From Telopea speciosissima (Eukaryota > Streptophyta > Magnoliopsida > Proteales > Proteaceae): DNA of 64,000 nucleotides. Position numbers and translations under genes: made by a program. The stretch lies in NCBI RefSeq assembly GCF_018873765.1, contig NC_057926.1:38920946-38984945 (forward strand), read 5' to 3'. Below the pieces are notes generated by a model. It made no database searches, was not told the DNA's origin, and was given only the letters and a program-made list of their open reading frames with translations. Below are positions 44,436 through 57,140 of this stretch, piece by piece; the stretch's first letter is position 1, and each line of letters begins with the position of its first letter.

Positions 44436-45370
44436 TCAGTTGGTCTCACTTAGGAAGTGACGTTTCCGAGCCATCGATAGCTCTTTTATGACTACTTGGT
44501 TCGGACCTCGGGTCATCATTTCTTCCTCAAAAAATGTGACATGTTTACTTACAATGACCTTTTGGTCAAGCGGGTCATAGAAATAATAGCCTATCGTGCC
44601 TTTGGGGTGGCCTAAGAAATAGCATCTCGAAGTCCTAGATTCTAACTTGTCATGCATTGCTTTCGCACATGTGCTATGCAACCCCATACCCTAAGGTGTT
44701 GAATACTCGGGCTTTCACCCTTTTCACAACTCAAAGGGTGTCTTGGCTACTGAGACTTAGATGGAACCTTATTCAAGATATATATAATCGTCTCTAAAGC
44801 GTACCCAGAAAAGAAAGAGGCGACTCACTATAAGTGAGCATCGTCCGACCATATCCAATAGGGTCCGATTCGTCGTTCGGATACACCATTTTATTGTGGT
44901 GTGCCTGGATTAGTTAGCTGACTAACTATCCCTTGGGATATGAGATGTTCTTTAAACTCATCCGATAGATACTCCCCTCCATGATCTGATCGTAAGGACT
45001 TGACGCATTTATCGAGCTGTCTTTTGACCTCGGCTTGGAATTCTTTGAATTTATCAAAGGCTTCCAATTTTCTCCGCATCAAGTATATGTAACCATATCT
45101 AGAGTAATCATCGGTGAACGTGATAAAGTACTCATACCCATATCTTGCTTGTATGTTTATGGGTCCATACACGTCAGTGTGTATCAACTCCAACAGATCT
45201 GTGGCTCTAGCACCTTTATTACTAAAGGGTTTCTTGGTCATTTTGCCCTAAAGGCATGACTCACAGGTGGGGAATGGTTCCACCCTCAGACTCTCTAAGG
45301 GCCCATCCCTCACCAATCTACTGATTTGGTCCACATTAATGTGACCCAATCTTAGATGCCACGAGATATG
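44436..45370 (-). pseudogene. copia integrase
   Basis: 'LLELIHTDVYGPI' and 'CVKSLRSDHGGEYLSDEF' give the two core aspartates, and 'NGVSERR' after a stop has the Glu. Before it is a pre-integrase segment ('WHLRLGHIN'). The C-terminal part (44436-44687) reads 'GLHSTCAKAMHDKLESRTSRCYFLGHPKGTIGYYFYDP'. Breaks occur near 44880 and 44690. Confidence 0.85.
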
Positions 45371-45376
45371 TTGAGT

Positions 45377-46465
45377 TCATCGAGTCGCTTTCCGTTTCAA
45401 ATCAATATTTGAAACAACATTCGTTCTAATATGGCAATCTAGAAAATACAAACCACTTTGCATATATCCGGATGTCACAAAGGAATTATTAAAACGAATA
45501 ATCAATTTAGAATTAAAGGAAAAACTATATCCGTCCAAAACAAGTTTTGAAACTGAAATTATCTTCCTCTTGAAAGAGGGTACATAATAGCAATCCTTTA
45601 AAACTAAACTAGCAGAACTAAAATTTAAAATAAAAGTTCCCACAGCCAACGCCATGGTCTCAGCTCCAGTGCCCATTCGAAGACGCACTTCATTTCTTTC
45701 CAGGTTCCTTGTCTCCTTGAACCCCTGCAAATCATTGCAAATGTGAACAGTGGATCCACTATCCACCAACCAAGAATTGGTCGGTTCAAAAGACAAATTA
45801 GACTCCTAAAGAATGTGAACATTACATGTACCTTCTTTAACAACCTCTATTTCATCCGGCTTCTTGTCTTTCAAAGTTGCCAGGTAAGCACGATAGTTTC
45901 TTTTCCAGTGACCCTCCTTCTTGCAATAGAAGCACTTGCCTTTGCCTTTATTGCCAGACTTCCCACCCTTGGCTTTCAGGGTCTTACCCTTACTTCCCTT
46001 TTTCTTCTTCTTCTCATTTGAAAAAGGCTTTGTCTTAGTTGCATTGACCTTAGCCTTGTCCTTTTTCAAGGACGCTTCAGCCTCTACCAGTGCATTAGCA
46101 AGCTCGGTGAGCTCCATCTCCTTCTCGGACATCTTTTAGGACATCCTAAAAGGTGCGTAGGCAGAAGTGAGTGATGTTAAGATCACATCAATCTTGTATC
46201 GCAGGCTGAAATCAGTCCCCATGGATTTCAATTTTTCAAACAGATTGATCATTTTCATTACATGATCCATCACTGGAGTCCCCTGGGACATCTTGGAGTT
46301 ATGGATTTGACTCATCGCATCAGAATGTGCGTGTGTCAACTGCCTGTTGAACAATTCAGCAAGCTTATCCATTTTACCCCCAGAAGTGCGTATATCCTTG
46401 ACTGAGTCTACAACTGACTTTTCCAACGATCCTAGGATATAGAGTGATGCCTTGGAATCCCTCAT
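45377..46465 (-). pseudogene. copia gag, zinc knuckle and protease
   Basis: Gag (45806-46465) has the copia-type 'SKMSQGTPVMDHVMKMINLFEKLKSMG' and a lysine-rich segment before a zinc knuckle, 'CFYCKKEGHWKRNY', in which the last Cys is Tyr, so metal binding is probably lost. A TAA at about 46133-46135 splits gag. The protease (45377-45796) begins 'SWLVDSGSTVHICND', carrying the D-S-G active-site motif. Confidence 0.85.
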
Positions 46466-48487
46466 GAGGAACTCGGCATCTCTTCATTTGCCTCAAAATC
46501 GTTCGGGTCGGGTTGAGGAGGAACTTGTTCATCTAGAATATGCGATCCTTCAGATCGGGAGCAACTTAATGCTCCGATACCAATCGACATAGTTTGTACC
46601 ATTAAGTTTGTATTCGCTAATGAGTGTTAACAGGTTGGAATTAACGGCAACCATCGTATATTAATCTACACATGCACAAGTAAATAACTACATGCTAATT
46701 AATGACCATTGAAAATAATAAATTGAGCACACACGCATCAATGGTCTTTCATGATTTGGGTTTTCCTCATAACCCAAAAGATGAATTGGATACCTACAAC
46801 CCTTGGATGCATAACTTACCCTGTCGGGAGTCATTATACACACCATGGTAGTGTGGACTAAGCTGTCCACCTCATGGGCTTCTAATATTTTCGGCCACCT
46901 GGGTGTCATGTCCAGATGCTGTCGGCTGACATACACCCAAGTCATGTACTTACCTATTGCATTAGTTAGAATCATGAAATCATGAAAGATGGCCCACTGT
47001 CACAGTGCCCTCTCACTTTCCATACCCTAACGTATCTAGATAGAGGTAAATATAGATAAATGTGTGACAGAGGTCCTGACAATGTCCTGTCGGCTTATGC
47101 GGGGTCATGTCACACACTTTCTACATTTATCTTCAATAGGAGGCCATGGACATGTCTACCGATTAAGACTAGTCCATATCATACATGTATTGTGAATAAC
47201 GAGGGATTAATTAACTCTCACATACATGGATAGATTTAAACAACATAATTAATCAACATTAATTAAAAGTGATTATGGGATGGCGGCATTTTTATCAGAA
47301 GTAATTAAAGAACCCTCCCAATAAAAATAAAACTAATAACTTTTGGTGCATTTATCATGCCATGGATGCCACGCCTCGATCATCTCCTCCGCCTGATCAC
47401 GTCTTCAAAGTAGGTGACTTGCATCTCCATAAGCTTTGAGCGCCACATGTGGATCACCATCTACATGCCCTGGGAGTCCTAACTCCTCTAAAATTACAAT
47501 GAAAACCTAGAAAAATTCTATACACTTTCCTTTCCATAATAATAAAGAAACCCCGCATGGAGAAACCAACCCACCATTTGGGCTGCCCATGGGGTGGAGT
47601 ACATTTGTTTATAAAAAAGAAAGGGGGAGAGAGAGAAAGAGAGAGAGGCATCACATCCACCCATAACCCCATGTATCACATACATAAACAATCTATCCAT
47701 TTATTAGAATGCCATTCCCATAATCACATCATAATATAATTTCATGCATGGGCATTAAAGCAAGTGAACCAAAAATTAAAACATGGATTCCTTCAATTAT
47801 TGAATCACCACATCGCATGTGATAACATGTATCCAAGCCCATAAAATTAAAATCGCATTTTAATTGCAAGTGGGTAAAGAGGGAGTCTCTTCACCCATCA
47901 TCATCCTCCAAAAACAAAACAAAATAATAAAATTCTGTTTTGAAAAATCTATTTTTTTTTAAAATTTTTTTTATTGTTAAACTGGAGGGAAAACAAGGGG
48001 GGTGCATGCAGCCCACTTGCACAGGCTGCAAGCACTCCCTGCGCAGCCCATAGGCACAGGGCCCACGGACAGCAACGGCCTGCTGCCCGTAGGCTAAAGC
48101 CCATGGACAGTAGCCTGCAGGCCCGCAGGCAGCAGCCCGCAAGGGGATGCGTACAAGGGTAGGTTCATGGGGAAGGGCGTGCGCAGAGGCTTGGCAGCGG
48201 GCGCTCCCCCCCCCCCCCCACATATAGAACATGATTAAAAAACTTTAAAATAAAAATTAGTAATCACAACCTAATTGGATACATGCTTCAATAATTGGAA
48301 TAAACAAAACAAACCAAATCCATCATCACATGGGTAGGTTGTTACACTAACAACCTTGTAACTACCCATGTGCACATGGGAAGGTTGTTACAACAACCAT
48401 ATCCTAACCACCCATGTGCCAACTTGCATCCCACTCATGATAATCATATCAACCATTAATTATCTAATATTCATGGGTGGGAAAGAT
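46466..48487 (-). other. long leader between 5' LTR and gag of the copia element
   Basis: About 2 kb without a domain. It contains a GC-rich stretch of repeated GCAGCCC/GCCCGCAGGC motifs (about 48005-48200), a C-run near 48206-48220 and, next to gag, a second primer-site-like TGGTATCGGAGC (minus; 46571-46582). Confidence 0.6.
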
Positions 48488-48500
48488 GGCTCTGATACCA
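48488..48500 (-). other. primer binding site of the copia element
   Basis: On the minus strand TGGTATCAGAGCC, the sequence complementary to the 3' end of initiator Met-tRNA, three bases after the 5' LTR. Confidence 0.9.
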
Positions 48501-48503
48501 CAC

Positions 48504-50215
48504 TGTTGGCCAAACAACGGTCTAGAGATCAAACCATGGTTCCCTAGGGAGACCAAGATATTTATCTTTAGGGTTTTGCACGCCCTGGGTTAGCCCATGG
48601 TGTCCCATGGTGTCCCATGGGTGCCCCATTTTAATTTTAGGGTTTCCCATGGTCGCCCATGGGAACCCTGGTGCATCCCTATTAGGGTTTCTCCTTCCCT
48701 TTTGCATTCCATAAAATTAATTATCACAATAGGGACGGAGAAATTCATCTCTAGTCCATCACATGGCAAGAGGGATCCATCCCATACTCGAATGCGCAGC
48801 GGAAATTAATCGATTCGAGTTTCTTTCGCATCCCATAAATATTAATAATCAATGAACAGATGGAATTAATAAAGAACTGCTAACCTGGTGAGCTTCAAGT
48901 GTTGCTCCTCCAATAGACAATGGTTCTTCCTCCAATGAGCGCTCCAAGCAAACAGATCTGAACCTCCAATGGTGCTACCAAGGTTCTACACGCCAATCCC
49001 AGATGCCCTCAAACTCCTCAGCACAGATCTAGGGTTTCACAAACCCTAACCCTCAAACACAAGTGAGAGAAGCAAGAAGAAGAAGAGAGATCACAAGAGG
49101 GAGAGAGAGAAACCAAAAACGTAGGAGAGAGAGTGTCTGCTCAAAAACATGGAGAGCTGCTCTTCTGTGTATTTTTGGTCCCCTATTTATAATAATAGGG
49201 TTTAATTAAATCCTAAATAGATTTAATAGAGCCCTAGTGAGAGTCCGACTCTCTCTCTCTCGTCTGTGATTCTGTTTAAACTCAAAGTGCTACGGTGAAG
49301 AAGCGAGAATCTAATAGGGAAAGTATTAATTAGATTCTTTATTTAATTATTAATGGATAATTACAATTAGCACCAAATCCATTAATTAAATAAAGAGCCA
49401 ATTAAATTAGCAAATTCCAAATAACTCCCTATATGATAACAATTTATCATATACAACCCCCACTAATCAACACCATCCTTATGGAATCTAAGGCATGTAC
49501 ACATGTCTTGCCAAACCCCAATCCATAGTACATGTCCATATAAGAGCGTCGTGCATCCGATCGGGTCCCGTAAAACTCGATAAAACACTTTATTTGAAAT
49601 AACTATAAATAATGTATCATTTTATGTAAAATAAATTTTGCAAAACCATTTCCAAAACGTCATCGGATCTAGATTCGATCCGACCATGCACTGAGCAGTC
49701 TCTATCTTGGTGTTCTCCAATCGGGCGTGGTGACCGTGTTGGATAACTCCTTCACTCACAAAGTGTTCACGCATTCCCGAGAACACGGCTTTGACTCACT
49801 TGAGTCTCGGTCATTGATGAACCAAAGAATGCAATCACACTTTGCGTGACAGGGTTCCCTCAGTGCAGTGGTATCGGTGACACATGTCTATCCCTTCCAA
49901 TATCTGGCAGTAATACATGAGGAAATCGACAAAGCAGATTCTTCGCCAATGCACACATCAAACATGTGAGCACTCGCATTCGTACCCTGACATCACATGT
50001 CTAGGCATACCCAATGCGACGACCATATGATAAGGGTGCCCAGCCCAAACCCTAGTCGTGACTACCATTTTAAGTATAACTTACGGACACATAATGCTCA
50101 AAAAGTTTATATCGCATGTGACAATATTAAAATAAAATGTATAAATGTTCAATACAAAGGTGAACCGGGTTGAACCGGACCGAACCGGGTTTGATGGACA
50201 CACACTTGTCCAACA
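48504..50215 (-). repeat. 5' LTR of the copia element
   Basis: 1712 bp, TGTTGGCC to GTCCAACA on +. Paired with 41183-42894. Confidence 0.92.
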
Positions 50216-50914
50216 GATAAAGACGTTGATGTTTTTGAAAGTTTACAACCTCATACTAAGTTGAGGTGTTTACATATTTGCAGTTACAGTGGGTTAACAT
50301 TTCCAAGATGGTTGATGATCGATTTGACAAGCTACAACAAATTAGTTTCTCTGACACTCAGCAGCTGCTACAAATGCCAAGTCCTCCCTCCGATTGGGGA
50401 GCTACCCCTATTGGAATCTCTACACTTATTTAACATGTGGAAGTTGGAAGAGTGGTCTAGCAGCAGCTCTAAAGGGGAGGAAACTGATGAATTCCCTAGC
50501 CTCCTAAATCTAACCATTGAATACTGTACAAAACTACGGATACTGCCACAGCCACTTCTGTCAAGTCCGAGACTATGTGTATTGCATTTCAAAGGCTGTC
50601 CAAAGCTCAGGATGTTGCCTCATGCAGGAGGACTAAGCAGACTCACCTCACTCAAAACTCTACAAATTGGGGATAAGATGGAAGGGTTAGTTCAGTTTCT
50701 CGATGAGACAGAGACTCTACCTCCAAATCTTAATCGCCTTTATATCCATGATTGTAAATCGCTACCCAAGGGGTTGAGAAACCTTTCGTCACTGAAACAT
50801 CTGACACTTAGTCCAGATTGTAAAGCCCACTACAACCCCGAGGAGCTCCCCACAAATGTCATCGTTGAAAAAGATTATTGGCCTGTACTGATGGGAACCT
50901 CGCCAAATGTCTGA

Positions 50915-51432
50915 TAGTAAAATGGAGGTAACTTGAACCTACCATGCCAAAACTTTTGAAAACTAATACATTAATGCAGGCAACTTTACCCTGCACTAGA
51001 GATATAAGTGGTTTACACAGTTTTGATTGTGGAGCCTTGCTCTATTCTAATCTGCCTTCTTTTTTATTTTATCAGGAGGTTGGCTTGCGGTGAAGATTTA
51101 TTGTTGAGATTTTGCATTCAATGATGTAAGACCTCTTCTCTCTCTCTCTCTCTCTCTCATGCTCATGTTCTGCCCTTTGAACTTTGAAGTGATCTTGGCA
51201 ATTTCTAGTTTCTGAACTTAGAAAGCTGATTGGAAAATGCATTCAATTTTATGTTTCACATAGATTTTATATATTGGATCTTGGATGTATCTTATGTTGG
51301 AAAAGGAATTCCGTTAAGAATTGGATTCTGATTCCCACTAGGAAAACCCAGGGGTAATTTGATAAGAATGAATGGACAAGAGAATATCACATCTTGCTAG
51401 ATATAGGTGCATTGTATGAGGACAATATGGGG
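50915..51432. other. 3' flank of the NBS-LRR pseudogene
   Basis: Probable 3' UTR and flank, with a (TC)n run at about 51138-51160. No further gene. Confidence 0.5.
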
Positions 51433-53524
51433 TTTTTTTTATATTTTTTGATGAAAATAAAAGCTTATATAAACTAAGAACATGAATACATATGAGATGC
51501 AATGGCCCTTGCTCTGCCTTTACAGTAATGAAAAGTGATATTGTCAAAGTTATCAATTCTTTCAGCTAAAGCACAAAAGAGCGGTAGAAGGTTCCATGGT
51601 ATGGGGTGGTTGTTGTGATAACTAAAAAGTTGTAAAAGTTATTTGTTGCAAAACCAAACATGGTTAATAGGTATGTGTTCTTTTTTTACTCTTTCCCATC
51701 CTTGAAGGAACCCAAAAAGCTCCGCTTCCTTCGAATCCTGCACTCGGATGCTACCTGCATCTAGTAGAAAACTTTGTCTATCTATCAAAATGTTAAAGTT
51801 CCACTTTCCTAGTTTATGATCGGGTTCAGAAACTCCTGCGTTCATTAAACAAGGCAAATTCATTACAAAGTTAGTTGGAGTCATAGAGCAAAGTGTAAGA
51901 GATCCATGAGATGGAGATGTTAATAAAGAAGAAGCCATGGTAGATGGAGTGATTTTAAGGTCCTTTGCCCTTTTCAAAACGTTTTTAATGACCTCAAAAG
52001 GGTCAGCATTGGCTGCACACATATAGACCTTGTTTCTTACAAACAAAATAAAATAACAAGTAATTATAAAAATAGAGAAAACCCAAATCAGAGATTGTTT
52101 ATCAAACTCAGGAGATGCAAGTAGAGAAGCCCAAAGATTGATGAAGGGCCAATGAGATGCTCAGTTCTTAGTCCAAGAGGACCAGAAGCCCAAATACGCT
52201 TAGTCCAATCACATGATAGGAATAAATGCCAAATCGATGCATCACTATTGCCACATAAAACACATGAAGGGTCGACTGGCAGCCATTTCGAAATAGAGGC
52301 TCTGACTGAGATCCCTGCATGCAAGAGACGCCAAAAGAAAATTTTAAATCAAGGATGTAGACTAATTTTCCAAAAAAAATTCCACCATTTCGCTAAGAAA
52401 GGACTTGGACAATCAAGATTGGAAATGTAAATGGTTGCCATTTTTGCTAAGAATCGTCCATTCATTGTTAGTGAACATCTCCAATAATCATCTGAAGATG
52501 AAATGTTAATCCTAAGAATATGCCTCATAGAATTAGTACTGAAGCAATCATGTAATTTAGCTCGATCCCAATGATAATTAGTAAGAAAATCAGCAACAAG
52601 GTTGTAATTGGAATGTAAGGATAAATTATGAGTTGAGATATTACCTGATTCTAATGGAAACCAAAGATCATACCAACAAGAAGTAGAGAGACGATTCCCA
52701 ATTTATCTATGAACCATGTTCTTTAAAGTTGGCAAAATCTTAGCAATATTGTTCCAGGTTCATGATCCTTTTTTTGCATAAGTTTTAGGATAAAAAAATA
52801 GAAGATCTAGAAAAGTAGTTTGCCTTAAGCACCTTGGCCCAAACAGAATTAGATTCAGATAACAGTCTCTAACCCAGCTTTAAAATTAGAGCCTTATTAT
52901 GGGTTGCAATTTTCCTAATACCTAGACCACCATTACTCAGGGGTCTACAGATATTATCCCAGACAATTAGATGGCATTTCCGTTTAGTAAGATCATTATG
53001 CCAAAAACGACAGTTAATAGAGTCCAGCTCAAGGCAAGTCTTGTTAGGAAAAAGGAAACAAGACATGAAATATGATGGGGTAGAAGCAAGGACTGATTGA
53101 ATCATCACTCTTCTACCAACAAAAGACAGAAAATTGGCTTTCCAAATAGTAAGTTTAGAGCACACTCTTTCAATAAGAGGAATCAGGTCCTTATGTTTGG
53201 ATCTATTATGGTACAATTTAGTACCAAGGTACATGGAATTCGAAGACATTTCCTTCATATGCAGAAGGGAGCAAAGATGCTGCCTACAATCCTGAGAGAC
53301 ATTCTTGCTGAAAGAAATCTCGCATTTATTAAAGTTTACTTCTTGCCCAGTGAGGTCAGAGAAAAGATCCAGTATTGATCTAATAGTTAAGAAATCCTCA
53401 TCAGTAGCTCTGCAAAAAATGAAAGTATCATCTGCAAAGTGAAGATGGAAAATTTCACGTGCAGCATGGGCAATTCTAATACCTTTGAACAACCCAATTT
53501 CCCTATAGGCATCTAGAAGTCTAG
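51433..53524 (-). pseudogene. 5'-truncated L1-type LINE
   Basis: Minus strand: from 'SRLLDAYREIGLFKGIRIAHAA' through the RT box 'LHFADDTFIF', 'GQEVNFNKCEISFSKN', 'WKANFLSFVGRRVMIQSVL', zf-RVT 'CVLCGNSDASIWHLFLSCDW' (52088-52324) and a terminal RNase H-like part (51639-52046). The 3' end shows TTTCATCAAAAAAT... on the minus strand, matching the LINE 3' end at 63715-63739. It starts in mid-RT, typical of incomplete reverse transcription. Several frame breaks. Confidence 0.82.
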
Positions 53525-54489
53525 ACAAAAGAAAGAGGGGAATTAGGAAATAAAACAAAGAAAGAAAGAAAAGGTGTGGTTGAAGGATCTTGGGAAGAAC
53601 AAATAAGGAGGTAAGGGAAGAGATGCTGCCTCCCACCAATTTGAGAAGACCCTTCCATCGCAAAATTCGTGAGAAAGAGAGGAAAGAGAAGAAGGAGACG
53701 TTGGACCTTTGGAGTTTTCTTCAAGGAAGGAGACCTATAGCCAAAGAAGAAGAGATCTTGGAGCACTTCTAGAGGAGACCCTTGGAGCATGGTGTGACTG
53801 GAAATCGAACTACTTCAAGGGAGTAGTTGGCTTCACAAGGATCGTACATCCATTTCTTTAGAATTAGGGCTTGGTGCTCAGTTTAGGATTTGATTGTATG
53901 CTTATTGTAGGGTACATTTCGCTTAAGCTTTGAAATGTATCCTTTTGCATGTATATTATTATGAGTAATGCCCCTTCTGAATTAGTATGATCCTCATTTC
54001 TTGTAATACGTCATACTTCTATCTTAACCCTTAGGATCAAATATTGTCCCTGCACAATCTTTCTTGCGCAATGATTTTGGGAAAATCATAATTTTGGAAT
54101 TTATATGGTCGTAGAATAGACGATTGAACTTTGTATGCATGTATTATCTAATGCACATGCCTGATATTATGTGTGTAATTCGAGTGACTTTAAGAGATTG
54201 AATAATTTTAGTGTTTAACTCTTCTAATTATTAATTTGTAGCCCTGTGAGTCTAGTTTCATACATAAAAAGCCCCCATCCATTTGGTTTCTGGAAGAGAG
54301 GTAAAAGATATTTTTAATGGTCTGAGTTCATTTCTGGTCACAGGTTATTTGCATTTTTTAACCCGATTTAGGTTTTGAGTTGGGAAGGACTTAGATTTCA
54401 TGCACCCATTAAAATCTGAGATCCATTTGAATTTCTGGTGATGGAGTTATAGTATTGTTATTGCTTGGTGGTCAAGCTGTTGACAAAAA
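53525..54489. other. unassigned sequence between two LINE fragments
   Basis: Purine-rich then mixed sequence. Part of it (53690-53900) reads like an LTR or transcript end, but I found no boundaries, duplication or coding signal. Confidence 0.35.
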
Positions 54490-55860
54490 AAAAGGGTTCT
54501 GTCAATACCCTGAGTTGGGATTTAATTTGAGGGACCTTAGCGACTTAATTTGCACTGTTGCGAGCCCTGCTGTGGCAAAAGCTGCCGCTGTGCCTCTGCT
54601 TGGATCTTCTAACAAAGGCCATTCCCCCACCGATTTGGGCACCTCTGGAATAACAGCAACCTCCAAGCCGTGCCCCTGCTCCTCCAACATCTTCGAACCC
54701 TCCGAGGCAATCATGTCCTTCCCCAGGAGAAGAGTCGAGAGCTCTGCTGTACCACCTGTGGTCCTGCCATGACTAACGTCCAAGGCCTTCTCTTGCTGTG
54801 CGCCAATTTCCAGGGATTCCTCGTCAAGATCCTCCTGTGGGGGCCGTACCTCCAAGGCCAAAACACCCTGCTTGCATGGATCGACCATGTTCCCCATGCA
54901 AGGGTCCTCGGTAGCCACATCTAAACCCCTTTGCTCCAGTCCCTGCTTGGAGGTGCCCTCCATCGCCCTAGCCGCCTCATGGGGACCCTCCATTGTCTCA
55001 TTCCCAAGCCCTTGTTGCTGAACCCCCACCCCCCCCATTGTTGGAAACATTCAAACTCACCCTCTTCTTCCTGCAAGCTTCGCGAGAATGCCCTAGTTTC
55101 ACACACCTAATGCAGTAGGCTGGTAGGCGTTCATAAAACACTTTTTGGAATAAGCCATGATTGCCACAGCCTATCCAAACCTTCTCCGGTAGCTCCGTAC
55201 GCAGATCAATCTCCACACAGGCCCTAGCCACGATTGTATGTGAGCACGCGGTTGTGGCACCATCCACCTTCAACACACGACCCATCACCCCTGCTATCGA
55301 ACGAAAATAATTGCCCTAATATAGGTTAACAGGCAAGCCCGAAAAGGAGACCCAAATTGGCACAATGGGGGACTCCACACTAGGTTTGAAGAACCTGGTC
55401 CACTTAAAGAAGCGAAAGGGGTAGCCCTTGATGAATATATGCTCCTTCAGCCAAACCCTAATGAAGTCCTATTGATTTGAAAACCTTAGTAACAAGTTCC
55501 TGGGATCCAAAGTGGAGATTAAAACATCCGCTGCCAGATGAAACATTGATTGCAATGCACGTTTGACGTCAAAATTTGAAGGGCGCCCATAGGAACACTT
55601 TGCAACCAACGCTAGTTGCAGCATGCATTCAGACCTAGAAGACTCTTCTTCGGAGAAGAATATAGCAGGTGCACCAAGATGGGACGATGGGGCCTTCACA
55701 GGGACCACCGGCATAGAAGAAGTGGACGAAGCAGCCAACGTCGACGCAAAAGAGGGGGCTAATGTCTGTAGAGCCACCGAAAGCTGTTCCTCCCGCGGGG
55801 GAACAGCAGCCATGAAACCCCCAAAAAAAATCCTACTGCTAACGTGCACCTATAGAGCCC
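54490..55860 (-). pseudogene. LINE ORF1 fragment (DUF4283 and CCHC knuckle)
   Basis: Minus strand from 'MAAVPPREEQLSVALQTLAP' through the nucleic-acid-binding domain region to 'EIDLRTELPEKVWIG', 'ERLPAYCIRCVKLGHSREAC' (CCHC knuckle near 55085-55125), followed by a Pro/Gly/Glu-rich tail to about 54502. No endonuclease follows, so only the ORF1 part remains. It is oriented away from the LINE at 56000-63739. Confidence 0.72.
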
Positions 55861-56324
55861 TCCCTAGACCTAACTTGCTAACGTGCACCCTGCCATCTCA
55901 TGGTATCCGAAAAAACTAATCTACAAAGCTAAAATGATTACCTGTCACCAATCCCTAGTATGTCACCTTCTACTCTTTCTCATCCATTAACTCTGCTGAC
56001 TACCTTTGATTCTTTTCCTTCCTCCTCCCCTATTTTTTCTGGCTAGCGTGTCCTTTTTGTTGATCTTCCCTTTTTGGTGCTTCGGTGGTGGTCCCTGCTT
56101 GGATCCTGTTTGGGTTATTTTTGGCAACCATGTCTCAGCTCCGTTCGCCGAAATGGTGCTCATCTTCGTCATCTTCCGATCGAGGGAAGACCCATGTTGA
56201 GTCTGGTTTGGGTCTGGCCCCTCGTAAACCCCCTTCCTCTGTTTAGAGATTACCCCTTCCCTCGAACCCTAGTCTGCAAAATTCTCGGCCTCTCCTCGCC
56301 TCCAGGGTTCTGTATGGTATTACG

Positions 56325-57140
56325 TTGGGTTACCCACGGCCATCTCAAGACACACTTTGCTCCAAGTTGGTTGATATTTGGGAACCTTTAGGGGCGGTTT
56401 ATCAGTGCTGCTATGAGAAGGGCAGGTTTATGGTTGAATTTAGTTCCAATGCTGACCCTGACAAGGTCTGGGCTTTGGGTCCCTGGTGGTGCGGACGTTC
56501 CTTGGTCAACTTGGTGGAACATGCTTTGGATGATAATCGCTTCGAATTCGAGAGAAAATTCTTCCCTATTTGGCTGCAACTCTTTAAAGTCCCTCCTACT
56601 GTGTGCACCTTCGACATTGTGAAACAAGCAATGTCCTACATTGGTAAGCTCCTGGATCTCCACATCCACACTCCAGATGGTTCTACCTCTATGGTGCGTG
56701 CGAAGGTTCTTTTTAAGCTCAAGCAGCAAGTTTGTTTGAATTCTACCATATGGACTTCAGATGGTACATCGCTACCTTTCTCTCTTAAGTATGAAGCTTT
56801 CAAGATTTTCTCCCACTGTGGGCATTTCTTCCACGTGGCTGACTACTGTTTGTTTGTTAAACCCTTTGGGCAATGCACCCCTTGGGGCAACTTTGATGCG
56901 GCTCTTACCACCCCTCTATTTATTAACTCTGCTATTGTGCACCCCTCTTCGGTTATGGATGTGACTATGTTGGAACCCAACTTAACCTCTTCTGATGAAT
57001 TGGTGTTACCTTTGGTGAGTCTTGATGGCTCGGTTTCTATAGATGTTGATGTGGCGATGGATAAACCTCCCGTGGGGTCACCTCCCCCCTTTTTTGGGAC
57101 AGACCCTCCCTATTGGCACCGTCCCTCTTACCTTTCCTGA
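56325..57140 (+). pseudogene. LINE ORF1 protein (DUF4283, knuckle region)
   Basis: 271-codon open frame: 'YQCCYEKGRFMVEFSSNADPDKVWALGPWWCGRSLVNLVEH', 'PIWLQLFKVPPTVCT', 'AMSYIGKLLDLHIHTPDGST', then a knuckle-like 'FSHCGHFFHVADYC'. These are the marks of plant L1 ORF1 RNA-binding proteins. The ORF probably began upstream of 56325 and its Pro/Ser-rich tail continues in other frames to about 57850. Confidence 0.78.

Larger units (their letters stand above)
41183..50215 (-). mobile_element. Ty1/copia LTR retrotransposon inserted in the NBS-LRR gene
   Basis: Two 1712-bp LTRs (41183-42894 and 48504-50215) flank minus-strand gag-pol in copia order (gag, protease, integrase, RT, RNase H). GATAAAGA occurs at both junctions (41175-41182, 50216-50223). 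The left LTR seems to have lost its first T (GTTGGCC against TGTTGGCC). Internal stops and frameshifts make it non-autonomous. Confidence 0.93.
38917..50914 (+). pseudogene. CC-NBS-LRR disease-resistance gene homologue, broken
   Basis: NLR proteins detect pathogen effectors in the cytoplasm. Coding parts are 38917-41182 and 50216-50914. The N-terminus is an Rx-type coiled coil ('ALSDVLEKIQKLL', 'REVAYRAEDILDEF'). NBS motifs follow: P-loop region 'IAIVGLGG', 'GKTTLTQLVYND', kinase-2 'RFLIILDDVW', 'GSRIIVTTRSRR', 'CRGLPLAASTLAGLL', 'CFAYCSVFPKDY' and 'MHDLVHDLAQ'; then leucine-rich repeats to 'LMGTSPNV' and stop. Lesions: a 7-G run at 39567-39573 shifts the frame inside the P-loop, a second shift lies near 40890-40905, and a copia element sits at 41183-50215. 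The reading continues in phase across the insertion once one 8-bp duplication is discounted. The first frameshift could be a homopolymer sequencing error. Confidence 0.88.

Noticed and set aside
47891..48232. 113-codon minus ORF, Ala/Pro/Cys-rich.
   Set aside because: It lies in the GC-rich repeated leader of the copia element; composition alone keeps it open.
53525..54489. Considered as a solo LTR between LINE fragments.
   Set aside because: Candidate TG and CA ends had no matching target duplication.
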